Translations under genes and position numbers: made by a program
The notes under the pieces: model-generated
The model's input: only the letters and a program-made list of their open reading frames with translations
The model's database searches: none
Told to the model about the DNA's origin: nothing
Source of the DNA: Pelargonium nanum
Taxonomy: Eukaryota; Streptophyta; Magnoliopsida; Geraniales; Geraniaceae
DNA: 27,243 nucleotides
Direction: 5' to 3'
Assembly (NCBI GenBank): GCA_036897485.1
Contig: JAYMTF010001014.1
Span: 1 to 27,243, forward strand
Part shown: piece after piece, positions 1 to 10,756 of the stretch
How the letters are laid out: each line of letters starts with the position of its first letter
Position numbering within the stretch: the first letter of the stretch is position 1

Positions 1-1507
1 GCTTGATAAACAAATGGGTCTCAAATATGAGCCCAAAATTATGTGTAGCATCAACATCCAATACCAGCTTATTTCTTTAAACGTCTATATTATTTATCAA
101 ATGCTCTTTTTTGGTTGAACACTCAAACATTACAACTCCTCATATGCACTCGTAGACACCACCAATTTTGCTTATTCTTCGCCTAACTATATTCCATTCT
201 CGATTCTATCACATTATTTTTTATATTATACATAAGTTTATGTCTCAAGTGTGGTAAGGTATATGTCGTTGTCGTTAGTGATCTAGTGAAATGAGACTAC
301 ACTTTTTTATTATTATAATTTTCATTTTCAACAGTGAAATTCAAATTAATAAAAGAAAAGCGTTTTTTAATTTTCAAATTTTAAAATCCTAATTTTTATT
401 TCAAGCGTCGTAAGGTATAGTCGTACTCAATCATATAACATATATGGATTTAGTAAAAAAATTATCATGGAAAATGACAAATAATAGTAGATATAATAGT
501 TTGCAACTTGTAGTGTCACACGAAACTTTGATAAGGACAAGAAGAGGTGAGAGTCATTTTGGTTGGACTATTACATCATCACAAGTCAATTATTAATAGT
601 AAGTCACTCTTCCACTTGCAAGTTGCAACATCAACAACTGTTTAGCACAATAACAAAAGTATTTATATTCTATAGCCAAAGCATTTGATTGTTTTGGCAA
701 TTAGCTAGGAAACAATGTTTGTATACACAGCATTATAGTGTCTCAAGGGATAATATAATTAACACAACACTCTATTGTATTTTAAAGTCCATAAATTTGA
801 TTATAAAATGTCCCACAAAAAAAAGTGTAATATTTTTGTTAGATTTATATCTTAAAATAAAATGTTATATTTTATATGTTAATTAGAGGATGACTCAATG
901 GTCAAAATGCAGGTCTTCATAAGCGGATGGTGTTAGATAGTATGATATATTTATTTATGTGCTCTCATAATCATGTATTGAGAGAACCAAGATAGATTGT
1001 GCTAAGTAGTTTAAATGTTTTGAATTTTCTTTGAGGTCTCAAATTTCAGCTTTTTTGCTGACGATATGAGGTAAGTTATTTGGGTTTAAAGATGAGAGCT
1101 TCCCTCTGTTGTATATCTCAACTGATAAAAAATATGTATTGAGAGAAAGTAACTAACTTATTATTAATCGATACTATCGACAATTCATACCATGAAATAA
1201 TACCGTTATTTTAATACAGAAATATTATTCAAATTTCAAAATATCAAACAAAAAGTAGGAAAGAAGAGATTAGTCAATAAAGCAGGGAAAACAAGTTGGC
1301 GGGTAATTATATAAAAAATGAAATACACTGTATACACCCGAAGATAAAAAATAGTACTCGTACAAAAGTAGAAAAAGCAAACTCGATTTAATAGTTCATT
1401 GAGATCCGAACAACTATTTTCATATCTCTAAAATACACACATTAGTCTCCAAATTTAGGGATTTTCTGTTATTTTCTCACATACATTTTCCCTCCAACCA
1501 AACACCC
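1..1507. other. AT-rich intergenic region and promoter of the RING-CH gene
   Basis: No convincing coding region is visible; the short open frames have no family resemblance. The stretch just upstream of the first ATG is pyrimidine-rich (about 1440-1507), as expected for a plant 5' leader, and a TATA-like stretch (tatataaaaa) lies near 1307-1318. Around 888-1050 there is a vaguely tRNA-SINE-like segment (gactcaatggt, later gaggtctcaaattt) that is too decayed to call. Confidence 0.5.
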
Positions 1508-4500
1508 ATGAAATTGGACGTTGAAGCTCAACGCAGTGAAGAACCCACCTCAGGCTCTACTTCTACCGATCGCCCCCAGCCACAGGTGCGTGTATCGTTT
1601 GCTCATTTGTCTCTCAATCTTGATTTGTTTCTCTGCTTCACAGCTTCTGAGTTTCTCGCATCTCTTAGTACACGGATAAGCTCGAGAGTAGTTTGAATTA
1701 TTGTGCTGGGCTGTGGACCTGTTGGGATAGATATGGAATAAGCATTAAATGTGAAGGATTTATATTTTTTACTCATCAATTTTGAATTTTTAGGGTGGGA
1801 ACTGTTGATTTATGCTGGTCAGTCTGTTGTGGTAAACTTTGCTATCAAAGCAGCATCATTTTATGCTATAGTAAGCTAAGCTTATATAGTCTGAATATTA
1901 CAGGATAACTTATGGCTCACTAGGCAAGTATTTGGTAGACGGTAGACACAGCTGAAGATAAAGATAATTTTTTTATGTTCATGGTGTTTTCTTTTGTAGC
2001 TCTTGTACATATTTATGGCTTCTAGGAGGAAAGTGGATGTTATAGTTTGACTGTTTGTAGAGTTAATTGTATGACTGGCAATTTTCTTATGCATATTCAT
2101 CTGAATTTAGAATAAGATATTTAATCTAGCATAGTCAGGGATTTTCTTTCAGAACAAACAGCCCTACATACTACCTCATAAGTTCATGTTTTATTTGTTT
2201 ATTATTGTTCCTTTGTGCTATGAATCTATAGTTTTCAATATAATAAAGTAGTTTTGAGTAGAAAAATGTGTTATAAATAATGTTCACTTTCAAGTGTAGT
2301 TTTATATATAAATTTGATATCCTTTCAAGTTAAAATTATATTGCTCATTCTGCTTGTTCATGCCTTTTTAGTTTTATTCTTTAAGCATACTAGAATCTTA
2401 TAATTGGACTCTTTTGTAGTAAATGGGTTTTATTGCTTTGTAGACAAGTAGTCAGGACATAAGTGAAGAGATATCCTTGGTACAGCAGTCCAGGCGACCT
2501 AACCTATCCTCTTTGCATATACCTGAAAGGTCTCTGGGAAGTGATGTTTTCACTGGGATAGATGTTCATGTTCCTTCTGCACCAAGTCCTAGTTCTGCTA
2601 AAGCAGGGCTGCCCCCTAGACCAAATTCAGCCAAGTTCAAGTCGTCGGTGAGAAATCTGATTCCTCAGAGGAGCTTTAGAGTAAAAAATTTGTCTCAAGA
2701 TGCAGAGAAGACTGTTCTTATCATACCAGATACTCCAACATCAGATGCTCCTCTGGATAAGCCTTCCACCTCGAGGTCATTCTCTCTCAATAAGGTCTTT
2801 TTCTCATCATCATCAAAAATGGCAAATTCTTTACCAGTTACACCTACTTCGGTTTCAACTACTGAGTCTGCACATGATAGACATCTGGATTCTCATTCCG
2901 ATTTTTCTGTAAGTGCCTTTTGCTTATTTTATCTCTTAACAGACCTTGTGTACCTGCATTGTATAATACAGTTGTAAGAATTTTATTCTTATATAATTGT
3001 ATTAAATGGTAACAAATGCTCTGTCATATTTGTTTGCACTCTTCAAAGGATGTCTTGTTTTCTAACAGAAATTAAGAGCTCAGCACCTTATGACACGTTC
3101 GTTATCAGTTCCAGTTAATGTTAAAACCAAAAGTTTGAGGCGGACGGATTCAAGTGGAGGTGTGATACGTGTTATTTCAGCAACCCCTCGCCCTGCAGCT
3201 GTTAATGGTGCTTCAACAAATGATGCCCCAACAGAAGATATAGGTAGATGCTAATTTGTTACTTATTAAACTTCGAACTCCATGTATGAAGTGTATGTTA
3301 GTGTTATAATGATTCAATAGCATAGTTTTGGATAGTTACAGTTCTTTTATGTCAATGAACAAGGCTTGCTGAATAAATATTTAAAATATGTAAGCTTGAC
3401 AATGTCAACTCAAGTTGACATTCACTATTGAAGTATCCCAATTCGAAAGTGTGTGGAACATGATACCACTTGATATACTAATTGGGTCCTCCACTTAATA
3501 GTTTAGACTTTTAGGTTGCAGTAAAGTTTAACATAGTAACATAGCTGATATGGTCTTGGTCGGTGATCCAATTTTGCTGCCCCCCTGTGTAGTTCTTGGT
3601 ATACGTGTAGAACTAGCCTGTGCGTGAGGGAACTGTTGAAGTGCCCCCATATTAAAAATGTGTGGACTTTGGAGTTTGAAACTAATTGATATACTAGTTG
3701 GACCCTATACATAATAGGTTAAGCTTTTGGGTTGGCATAAAGATTACAATATATTATATTCAACTTACTGTGGCAACTCATGTGACAAATAATCTCAGTT
3801 TTGCATGCTACATAACAGTTTCTGCTGAAATTATCAGCTGCAGTGTTATTTCTCTCTCCATCAGTCCTTGAACCCTTCAAGAGTCAGTATCAGTCCATAC
3901 TGTTCAATCTGTTATTCTTATTTCTAGTCATGTTAACTGTTTCGGAGTGGTCACATAAAATCCTTCTGTAATCAGCAACAAAATGGTAGGGAGTAGATAT
4001 TGCTTGAATGTACAGGGAGGAAAAACAGATCCTTCTTTTGTACTTTATTCACCTTAGTTATCTTCATGCGCATGTTATGAAGTAACCTCAGGTATCTCTG
4101 TCCTAAATCCATCATAGAGAATGTGAAGTGGACTTAAATCCTATTGTTTGTATGAAAGAAGAATTCCTGAATGGAATGTAGCTTCTGTGGTAGCCTGAAT
4201 TTGTTGCTCTTTTTCATCATTTCTTTTGCTCTTGTGCTATTTGTTGAGTTCTTTTTTTTTTTTTGTTAAATTAGATTATCTTCTTAACTCATTTTCTTGT
4301 AACATTTTGTTTCAGTTACTGAAGATCCTGCTGAAGATATACCTGAAGAAGAAGCAGTTTGCAGGATTTGTTTGGTTGAGCTTACGGAAGGAGGCGAAAC
4401 TCTCAAGATGGAGTGTAGCTGCAAAGGAGAGCTTGCACTTGCTCACCAAGAGTGTGCTGTGAAGTGGTTTAGCATTAAAGGAAATAGGACATGTGATGTC

Positions 4501-7350
4501 TGTAAGCAGGATGTACGGAACCTTCCTGTAACATTATTGAAAATAAATAATCCTCAGACTGTAATTAGACGTCGCCGAACTGTACCACAGCAGAGGGAGT
4601 ATATTGGTTACAGGTAAAGCTTAATTGTTAGCATTAAATGACTCATCGTTTAATTTTTATTTTTATTTTTAGCTAATGCATTGACATGTTACTTCTCCAG
4701 TCTTGTATTTTCGGAAAAAGTTGATGCATTGACAGCTCACTTCTCATATGCATTTTTCTTTTATTCATTTTAAAGTGTTGTCAGTTGCCTATATCTACTA
4801 AATGGTTTGTTATTTGAAGTTCACATTGGTCTCTACATGTTCATGGACAGGGTCTGGCAGGATGTACCAGTTCTAGTCATGGTCAGCATGCTTGCTTATT
4901 TTTGTTTTTTGGAGCAACTTCTGGTATGGAGAATTTTGCTTTGTTTCCCAAACTTTAAGATAGCATTTTTCGCCACTATGAAATCATACCGCAGTGTGTG
5001 TAATGGTCATCCATGTGTTTTCTACACTGCACATTCATTGGGATATAATCAAAAGAACAGTTTTTTCACATCATTTGAATCCTATCAGATTGATAGTCTA
5101 TTTGAGATTAATACTAATATATCATTATAATCGTTAGTCTGTGACTAAATTGTTTAACCTTTGTAATTAATATGCTAAGGTAAGGTAATAGGGCTAGTGG
5201 TAAAGGTGATATAGATTGTTTGAAGTAGTACGTAGATCTATAGTAAAAGGGATCAAGAGTCTGACAATATCATAAGAGTAAGAAATTTGTTTTAGGCTTG
5301 ACTGCTCTACTCATCCTCTTCACAAGCCTTTGGTACCATACTTCAATGAATTTGGCACTAGTAGTCAAGAGCCCTGTACTTGACTGTATTATAACTGTAC
5401 CAATTGTCAGTTTATCTTTAAGCTTAACAAGTTAGTAAATCATGAGTGCTTTGAGAAAAAAATGCAACATATAATTGAGGATTAATCACATGATGTCTTT
5501 AGTCGCATGCTATGTTTTTGTGTATGAGTAATTGCTGTGATCTTGGGAGTAATTTTTTTGCATGTTTTGTTTTATAATATGTTTCCCACCCAGGTTAATG
5601 ACTGGCATTGTTGATTTCCATGAGCAGGTAATGGATTTGGGTCCTCGTGCTCTTGCTGTTTCATTACCTTTCTCTTGTATTTTAGGACTCCTCTCGTCAA
5701 TGATTGCTTCCACCATGGGTTAGTTTCATACTCCCCCTGCCCCACTTTATTTATTTATTTATTTTTGAATAAACCCCCTGCGCCACTTTAATTATCCTCT
5801 ATACTAAAATTGAATGTTCCATTTTAACTGTCAACTTTAGCTTTTGACAAGTTAATTATGCTTCCCAATAGTGCCCTTTAATTTAGCTAGTTTTAATCAT
5901 TTTGAGTGGGTGACAATCAGGGCACACGGGTAAAGTCAAACACTAATAAATTCTTAATGTTTGCCTAAGTTCAATTAAATGGGAAAGTTATTGTTGGATG
6001 GAGAGAGTAATATTCTTTCGTCTAGTGCACATCAAGTTGTTTCTTTGCAGTGTCAATTGAAGTTGGGAGTATGATTGCCATTATGTATTTCATAAATTGT
6101 TTATGAAAGGGCTGTTATGTTTTAATTAGACTCAACAAAAATATAATTGTTTGTAAACTCTGAAACTAAGTTGTGTACAACTATAATAGATCATATCTGA
6201 TTATTGGTATCTTGAACTAGTTTAGTGTATAAATGGTGGGCTGGGTTGATATGCAACAATGAGAAGTTATGGTTGCATTTGGGAACTGAAATGGTATCAA
6301 ACTGAAAAAGGTAATATCATTGTAAAAGATACTTGCTGAGAAAAATGAAAATCATTTTAGGGATACCAACTTACCTAAGATCTTAACTTATAAATACTTC
6401 AAATGTATTAGTACCGAACATTTCTATATTTCCTCCTAAATTTAGTGAATGTACAGCACAAATAGGCTTAACCAGTTGCCAATCTTCAAGACTTGGCCAG
6501 GTTGGTCACCAATCCATATCAAAGACTCAGCCCAAAAACACTTGCACCAGTAGGATTAAATTAGACACACACTAAAGTCACTATATAGAAGTCCTAGTAT
6601 AGAGATAACCTGCAAATTTATGGTATTTTATTGCACCTAAAAGTCTTCATTATTGTAAGATTCTGAGAATGTAAGGATTGAAGGTAAAGATGGAATTGTG
6701 AAGATAACAATAATGAGATTCCCATGAAAAGACCGCTATACCCTCGCGTTCCGTTGCACACTACCACCTAATATCAATCTTGATCTTCATTTCCCATTTT
6801 TTCTTGCAGTTTCGTAAAGCATTCTAATATTTCATGAATTTTCGTGACGCAAAGACCTAATGATGTGTCATCGTGACAGTGAGCCGGAACTACATATGGG
6901 CTTATGCTTCCTTCCAGTTTGCAATCGTCATCCTGTTTGCTCACATCTTTTATACTGTAGTAAGTGTGACCATATTCTTTCTATGCATACATGATCATTC
7001 TAGTTCTGCTCATAAATTACATAAAATAGGGAGGGTTCATGATCTCATGTTGTTTTCAAAACATGCAGCTAAATGTAAACGCCCTTCTCTCAGTCCTCCT
7101 CTCTTCATTTACTGGGTTCGGGATTGCAATCAGCACAAATTCCCTTCTTGTGGAGTATCTTAGATGGAGAGCAAGTAGGCAACTGCAGTCTCACGAACAG
7201 CATACTAGAAGAGCTGCACAGCATCGGCAAGTAGAACTACGATCCGAGCAGCCAACTCGGGAAGAGCATGAGCAGCAACAACAGCAAACAGTTCAAGATC
7301 CCAATTCCAACACGCAGCCAATGGATGGTTCAAGGCAGCAAGAAACATAG
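1508..7350 (+). CDS. RING-CH (RINGv) zinc-finger membrane protein, probable E3 ubiquitin ligase, 8 exons, 513 aa
   Basis: Exons read as 1508-1585, 2444-2908, 3069-3243, 4316-4613, 4851-4923, 5628-5718, 6880-6959 and 7069-7350. All introns are GT-AG and the frame closes to 1542 nt. Residues 1-240 are Ser/Thr/Pro-rich and probably disordered. The RING-CH finger is C255, C258, C273, C275, H283, C286, C299, C302 (a C4HC3 order with W290 between the last pairs). Hydrophobic segments follow, coded by exons 5, 6, 7 and 8, giving about four membrane spans, then a Gln/Glu-rich tail. Plant proteins with this finger plus C-terminal spans are MARCH-like ligases that transfer ubiquitin at endomembranes; the substrate is unknown here. 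The family call is firm; exon 6 could start at an alternative AG, but only 5628 keeps the conserved frame. Confidence 0.9.
3426..3740 (+). mobile_element. TRIM-like miniature LTR element in intron 3 of the RING-CH gene
   Basis: Two direct copies of about 100 bp lie near 3426-3525 and 3634-3735. They share, in order, ttgaagt..cc, a gtgtgga block, ttgatatacta.ttgg, and a run resembling ataggttaagcttttgggttg. The second copy begins with TG directly after a purine-rich gcgtgaggga, like a polypurine tract before a 3' LTR. About 108 bp separates the copies and has no coding capacity. This is the layout of a terminal-repeat retrotransposon in miniature; the copies have diverged, so the insertion is old. 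Confidence 0.55.
5731..6007. mobile_element. Stowaway-like (Tc1/mariner) MITE in intron 6 of the RING-CH gene
   Basis: The left end reads ctccccctgcccca and the right end, reverse-complemented, reads ctctctccatccaa, matching the CTCCCTCCGTCC style of Stowaway termini. Both ends are flanked by TA (5729-5730 and 6008-6009), the expected target duplication. The length of 277 bp is typical. Inside, the ccccctgc.ccacttta motif occurs twice (near 5733 and 5776), a local duplication around a TTTA repeat. It begins only 12 bp after the splice donor of exon 6. Confidence 0.6.
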
Positions 7351-7569
7351 CCCAACTGGACGCGAAGGATACCATATTAGCATGAAAAGCAAACTAGTTG
7401 AGGTATAGTCTCTCTCATTCAGAGTCTAATGATTTATGTTAATCTAATTAGCAATTACTATGATGTTTGTCGAATCAACTGATAATATATTGACATTGAT
7501 GCATTTTGGATATAAATGCTTTAGTTTGATGAATTGGGGTCTCTCTATAGATGTTTCTTGCTCGAGTAC

Positions 7570-8233
7570 TATCGTCATGGAAAGAAATTGGGCACAAGAA
7601 TGACAATGCCGTAAAGCAAGAAAATGAAAATACCATCGAGTTTTCATAAACATGATTGGATAAGAAGGCTGTGGCGGTGCCTTCGCGGATCAAATAAGTT
7701 GCTTATGTGTTATCTGACAATGAGATGGACCTAATTTTGTTTTAGGCTGAGAGATGATATGGAACCTCTATTACTTAGTGTGAATTCACCTTTCAAATCT
7801 TGAACTCTTTCTGTATTAAAATAATTGGACAGTTTCTCTAATATAATGTCATAGGATAAGTTAGAATATTTTGAGTTTGTTATAAAAAGAGCAAGACATA
7901 AAGAAAATGGAATAACGATTTTAAAAGTTATTTGAAAACTAGGCAATCTGATTTCCTTTTACTCTCGTCACTTGTCAGGTAAAAATTAGAGTTTAAAATT
8001 CTCCAAGTACCGAATCTGAAATATGGAAACATAAGACATATTTAGAGGTAATAAACTAAACCAAAATTTTATTGAATCGTACTCTTTATTTGATTAATAC
8101 AACCAACTTCACTGTCCTCGTCCAGTTCCAATCAGTATGGGAAGATATTGGGGATGAGATAGATAACTGTGCCAAAAACGAAAATGACAATACTGTCATA
8201 TGACCATAAATAACAAAACATGATTGGGAAAGA
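7570..8233 (+). repeat. Imperfect direct repeat of about 100 bp, two copies about 560 bp apart
   Basis: Copy 1 (about 7570-7668) and copy 2 (about 8131-8233) share atc.tcatggaaaga.attggg, gaaaatga.aatac and cataa..acatgattgg.aag in the same order and spacing, with small indels. Neither copy is coding. Copy 1 lies in the RING-CH 3' flank, copy 2 about 390-490 bp upstream of the P450 start codon. Confidence 0.6.
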
Positions 8234-8572
8234 GACAAGTTTGGGTTGTCATTCCAAATTGGTGAGGGGACATTTGAACTCCCAAACCGAACTTAACATA
8301 AATTGTTACATTCATCTTTGGTTTCACTCACAAGTCCACGTTATATTTAGTACTTACTCGGTTTAGAAATGAATGTCGTTAACTCATTATAAAGGTATTA
8401 ACCATGCAAAGCTTAGTTTAAAAAAAAATGCTCATTTTGTCATTTTGAGACGTTGAGACTAATTACTTTTCGCGTGACAAAATCCATTTAACTCTTCTCG
8501 TCTGTCCTTGTCCTTTGTCAGTCCATTATTTAGATGTTTGTCTCCATAACATCAGAACTGTGCATCTTCCTC

Positions 8573-8578
8573 TATAAA
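8573..8578 (+). promoter_or_regulatory. TATA box of the first CYP96-type P450
   Basis: The site is tataaa, 48 bp before the ATG at 8621. An initiation site about 30 bp downstream would leave a leader of only some 15-20 nt, so the in-frame ATG at 8534, upstream of the TATA box, would not be transcribed. The second P450 has the same TATA-to-ATG spacing. Confidence 0.6.
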
Positions 8579-8620
8579 GATAAACACATCAATGATCAAA
8601 CCTTATCATCACAGGCTCCA

Positions 8621-10174
8621 ATGGCACCAATTCCATACATGATGGAAATATTGCTATTTTCCATATGTTTCTTCTTCCTCTGCCATTGGAGAAGAAACAG
8701 AAACTCCCCTATCACCAACTGGCCTGTTCTCGGGATGCTTCCGGGGCTTCTCTGGAATATATCCCGGCTCCACGAGTACGTAACCAAGATTCTGAATCAG
8801 AATGGTGGCACATTCTTGTTCAAAGGACCTTGGTTTTCTGATCTGGAGTTTGTGTTCACTAGTGACCCCATGAACACACACTACATACTCAGCAAGAACT
8901 TTGCCAACTACCCGAAAGGGCCAGACTTCCAGGAGATCTTTGACCCTTTCGGAGAAGGTGTTCTGGTTGCTGATTCTGATTCGTGGAAGTTCCAGAGGAG
9001 AATGACTCAGTGGTTTCTAAAGCACAGCAAGTTCCTGCTGTTTCTTGAGAGAACCATCCAAGAAAAAGTGGCCAAAAGCTTGGTTCCAGTTCTTGATTAT
9101 GTGTCCAGCCAAGAAAAGGAGGTGGATATGCAAGATGTATTTCAAAGGATGAACTTTGATATCATCTGCTCACTGGTTTTGGGTTGCGACCCGAACTGCC
9201 TCTCTGTTGAATTCCCTCAAGTTCCTTACGAGAAAGCGTTTAATGACATGGAGGAGGCTGTGCTGTACAGGCATGTTGTGCCAGAGAGCTACTGGAAGTT
9301 GCAGAAATGGCTTCAAATTGGACAAGAGAAGAAGCTCAGTAGAGCTACCAAGACACTTGACAGTTTCATATATCAGGGCATCTCAGTGAAGAAAGACAAG
9401 TACCTCAAAAGCAGATCCCAAATAAAGGAAGATCAGGAAGAAGCAGAAACCAGCTTTGACTTTTTGACAGCTTATCTGATGGAGGAAGAGGCACTGAAAG
9501 AATGGGACAGTGGTGGCATTACAGAATCTGAAAAGTTCCTGAGAGATGCTGCGAGCAATCTCCTGGTAGCTGGGAGAGACACAATCAGTGCAGCCATTTC
9601 CTGGTTTTTCTGGCTCATAGGAACAAACAAAACAGTTGAAAGCAAGATTTTAGAAGAGATCAAAGAGAAGTTGCATCAGGAAAAAGACGGGAAGCAAGGC
9701 ATATTCAGTACAGAACAGGTTAATAAACTGGTATATCTACATGCAGCCTTGTGTGAGACTTTGCGTCTATGCCCATCTGTGCCTATCAATCACAAGGCTT
9801 CACTGCTACCAGACACTCTACCTAGTGGACTCCGGATCGATGCAAATACAAAGATGTTCATTTCCTTCTACTCAATGGGAAGGATGGAAGAGTTATGGGG
9901 CAAGGATTGCTTGGAGTTCAAGCCCGAGAGATGGATCACCGGGCATGGTGAAATTGTTCATGCACCATCTTACAAGTTCACAGCATTCAATGCTGGACCA
10001 AGGAGCTGTTTAGGCAAGGACATGAGTTTCACTCAAATGAAACTAGTTGCAGTCTCCATCCTTCATAATTATCATATACAAGTGGTTGAAGGTCAATGTG
10101 TGACACCAAGTAACTCTATTGTCCTCCATATGAAACATGGGTTGAAGGTTAGAGTCGCAAAAAGATGCCTTTAA
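8621..10174 (+). CDS. Cytochrome P450, CYP96 family type, intronless, 517 aa
   Basis: This is an ER-anchored mono-oxygenase of the CYP86 clan. Residues about 6-22 form the N-terminal membrane anchor, followed by a basic stretch and the NWPVLGMLPGLL hinge typical of CYP96. The I-helix reads AGRDT with T321, the K-helix ExxR is E379-R382, a PERW motif follows, and the haem loop FNAGPRSCLG holds the axial ligand C463. Length and the lack of introns fit CYP96. The best-known member, Arabidopsis CYP96A15 (MAH1), hydroxylates wax alkanes at mid-chain; the substrate here is only inferred to be a long aliphatic. ATG 8621 is preferred over 8534 because of the TATA position and the matching gctccaATGgc context in the second P450. 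Poly(A) signals aataaa occur at 10200 and 10287. All catalytic residues are intact. Confidence 0.93.
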   Translation: MAPIPYMMEILLFSICFFFLCHWRRNRNSPITNWPVLGMLPGLLWNISRLHEYVTKILNQNGGTFLFKGPWFSDLEFVFTSDPMNTHYILSKNFANYPKGPDFQEIFDPFGEGVLVADSDSWKFQRRMTQWFLKHSKFLLFLERTIQEKVAKSLVPVLDYVSSQEKEVDMQDVFQRMNFDIICSLVLGCDPNCLSVEFPQVPYEKAFNDMEEAVLYRHVVPESYWKLQKWLQIGQEKKLSRATKTLDSFIYQGISVKKDKYLKSRSQIKEDQEEAETSFDFLTAYLMEEEALKEWDSGGITESEKFLRDAASNLLVAGRDTISAAISWFFWLIGTNKTVESKILEEIKEKLHQEKDGKQGIFSTEQVNKLVYLHAALCETLRLCPSVPINHKASLLPDTLPSGLRIDANTKMFISFYSMGRMEELWGKDCLEFKPERWITGHGEIVHAPSYKFTAFNAGPRSCLGKDMSFTQMKLVAVSILHNYHIQVVEGQCVTPSNSIVLHMKHGLKVRVAKRCL

Positions 10175-10756
10175 TGAAGGTAGGCCGCGACAATTGAAAA
10201 ATAAAGACATGTATATGGGATCCAAGAAATTTGTAATTGTATGTATCCCAACTAAGATTGGTTTAAATTGATGTATTTCTGCTAGCAATAAACATGATAT
10301 GGACATTTATCTTCTTAAGAACTATAGTTTTTGGTAGTTGGCACTTGGCACCACCTTTTAATACTTCGCCAGCTTAATTAATACTTGTACTTGCGAATAT
10401 GGCAAACTAGCCCAATTATAGGAGTTATCTTAACATGATTGTTCTCTCCAAGAACCAGTGTTTTCACCTAAAACTTAAGAGATGCAGTACATAGTGATAA
10501 TCTTACAACTGGATCGAGGAAATATAAGCACAAAGTTTTATTGATTAAGTAAATCATTTGTAACTGTAGATAAAACAATATCAGTGAAACATGATTACAG
10601 AAAAGGTTATAGAGGGGTATAGGAAAAGAGAATGAAAGTGGGTAGGTACATTTTTCTATGCTAGTTCTACCTGCAGTTGGAAGTTGGATACTATAAATTT
10701 TGTGAACACAATTAACTATATCCGTACAAGACTATAAACTACAAAGCAGGTATAGG
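10175..10756. other. Converging 3' flanks of the P450 and the MAPR4-like gene
   Basis: The stretch holds the P450 3' UTR with two aataaa signals (10200-10205 and 10287-10292) and, on the other strand, the 3' UTR of the MAPR4-like gene with a reversed poly(A)-like signal (ttttattg) near 10537. No gene is visible between them. Confidence 0.6.

Larger units (their letters stand above)
7351..8620. other. 3' UTR of the RING-CH gene and promoter region of the first P450
   Basis: No credible gene is visible. The region holds an imperfect direct repeat (about 7570-7668 and 8131-8233) and, at its right end, the TATA box of the P450. The rest is AT-rich sequence without recognisable structure. Confidence 0.5.

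Noticed and set aside
888-1060. Possible SINE upstream of the RING-CH gene
   Set aside because: There is an A-box-like gactcaatggt and a weak B-box-like gaggtctcaaattt, but the spacing is too long and no target duplication or tail is visible.
8534-8620. Upstream in-frame ATG extending the first P450 by 29 residues
   Set aside because: It lies before the TATA box, adds residues unlike any CYP96 N-terminus, and the paralogue has no matching ATG.
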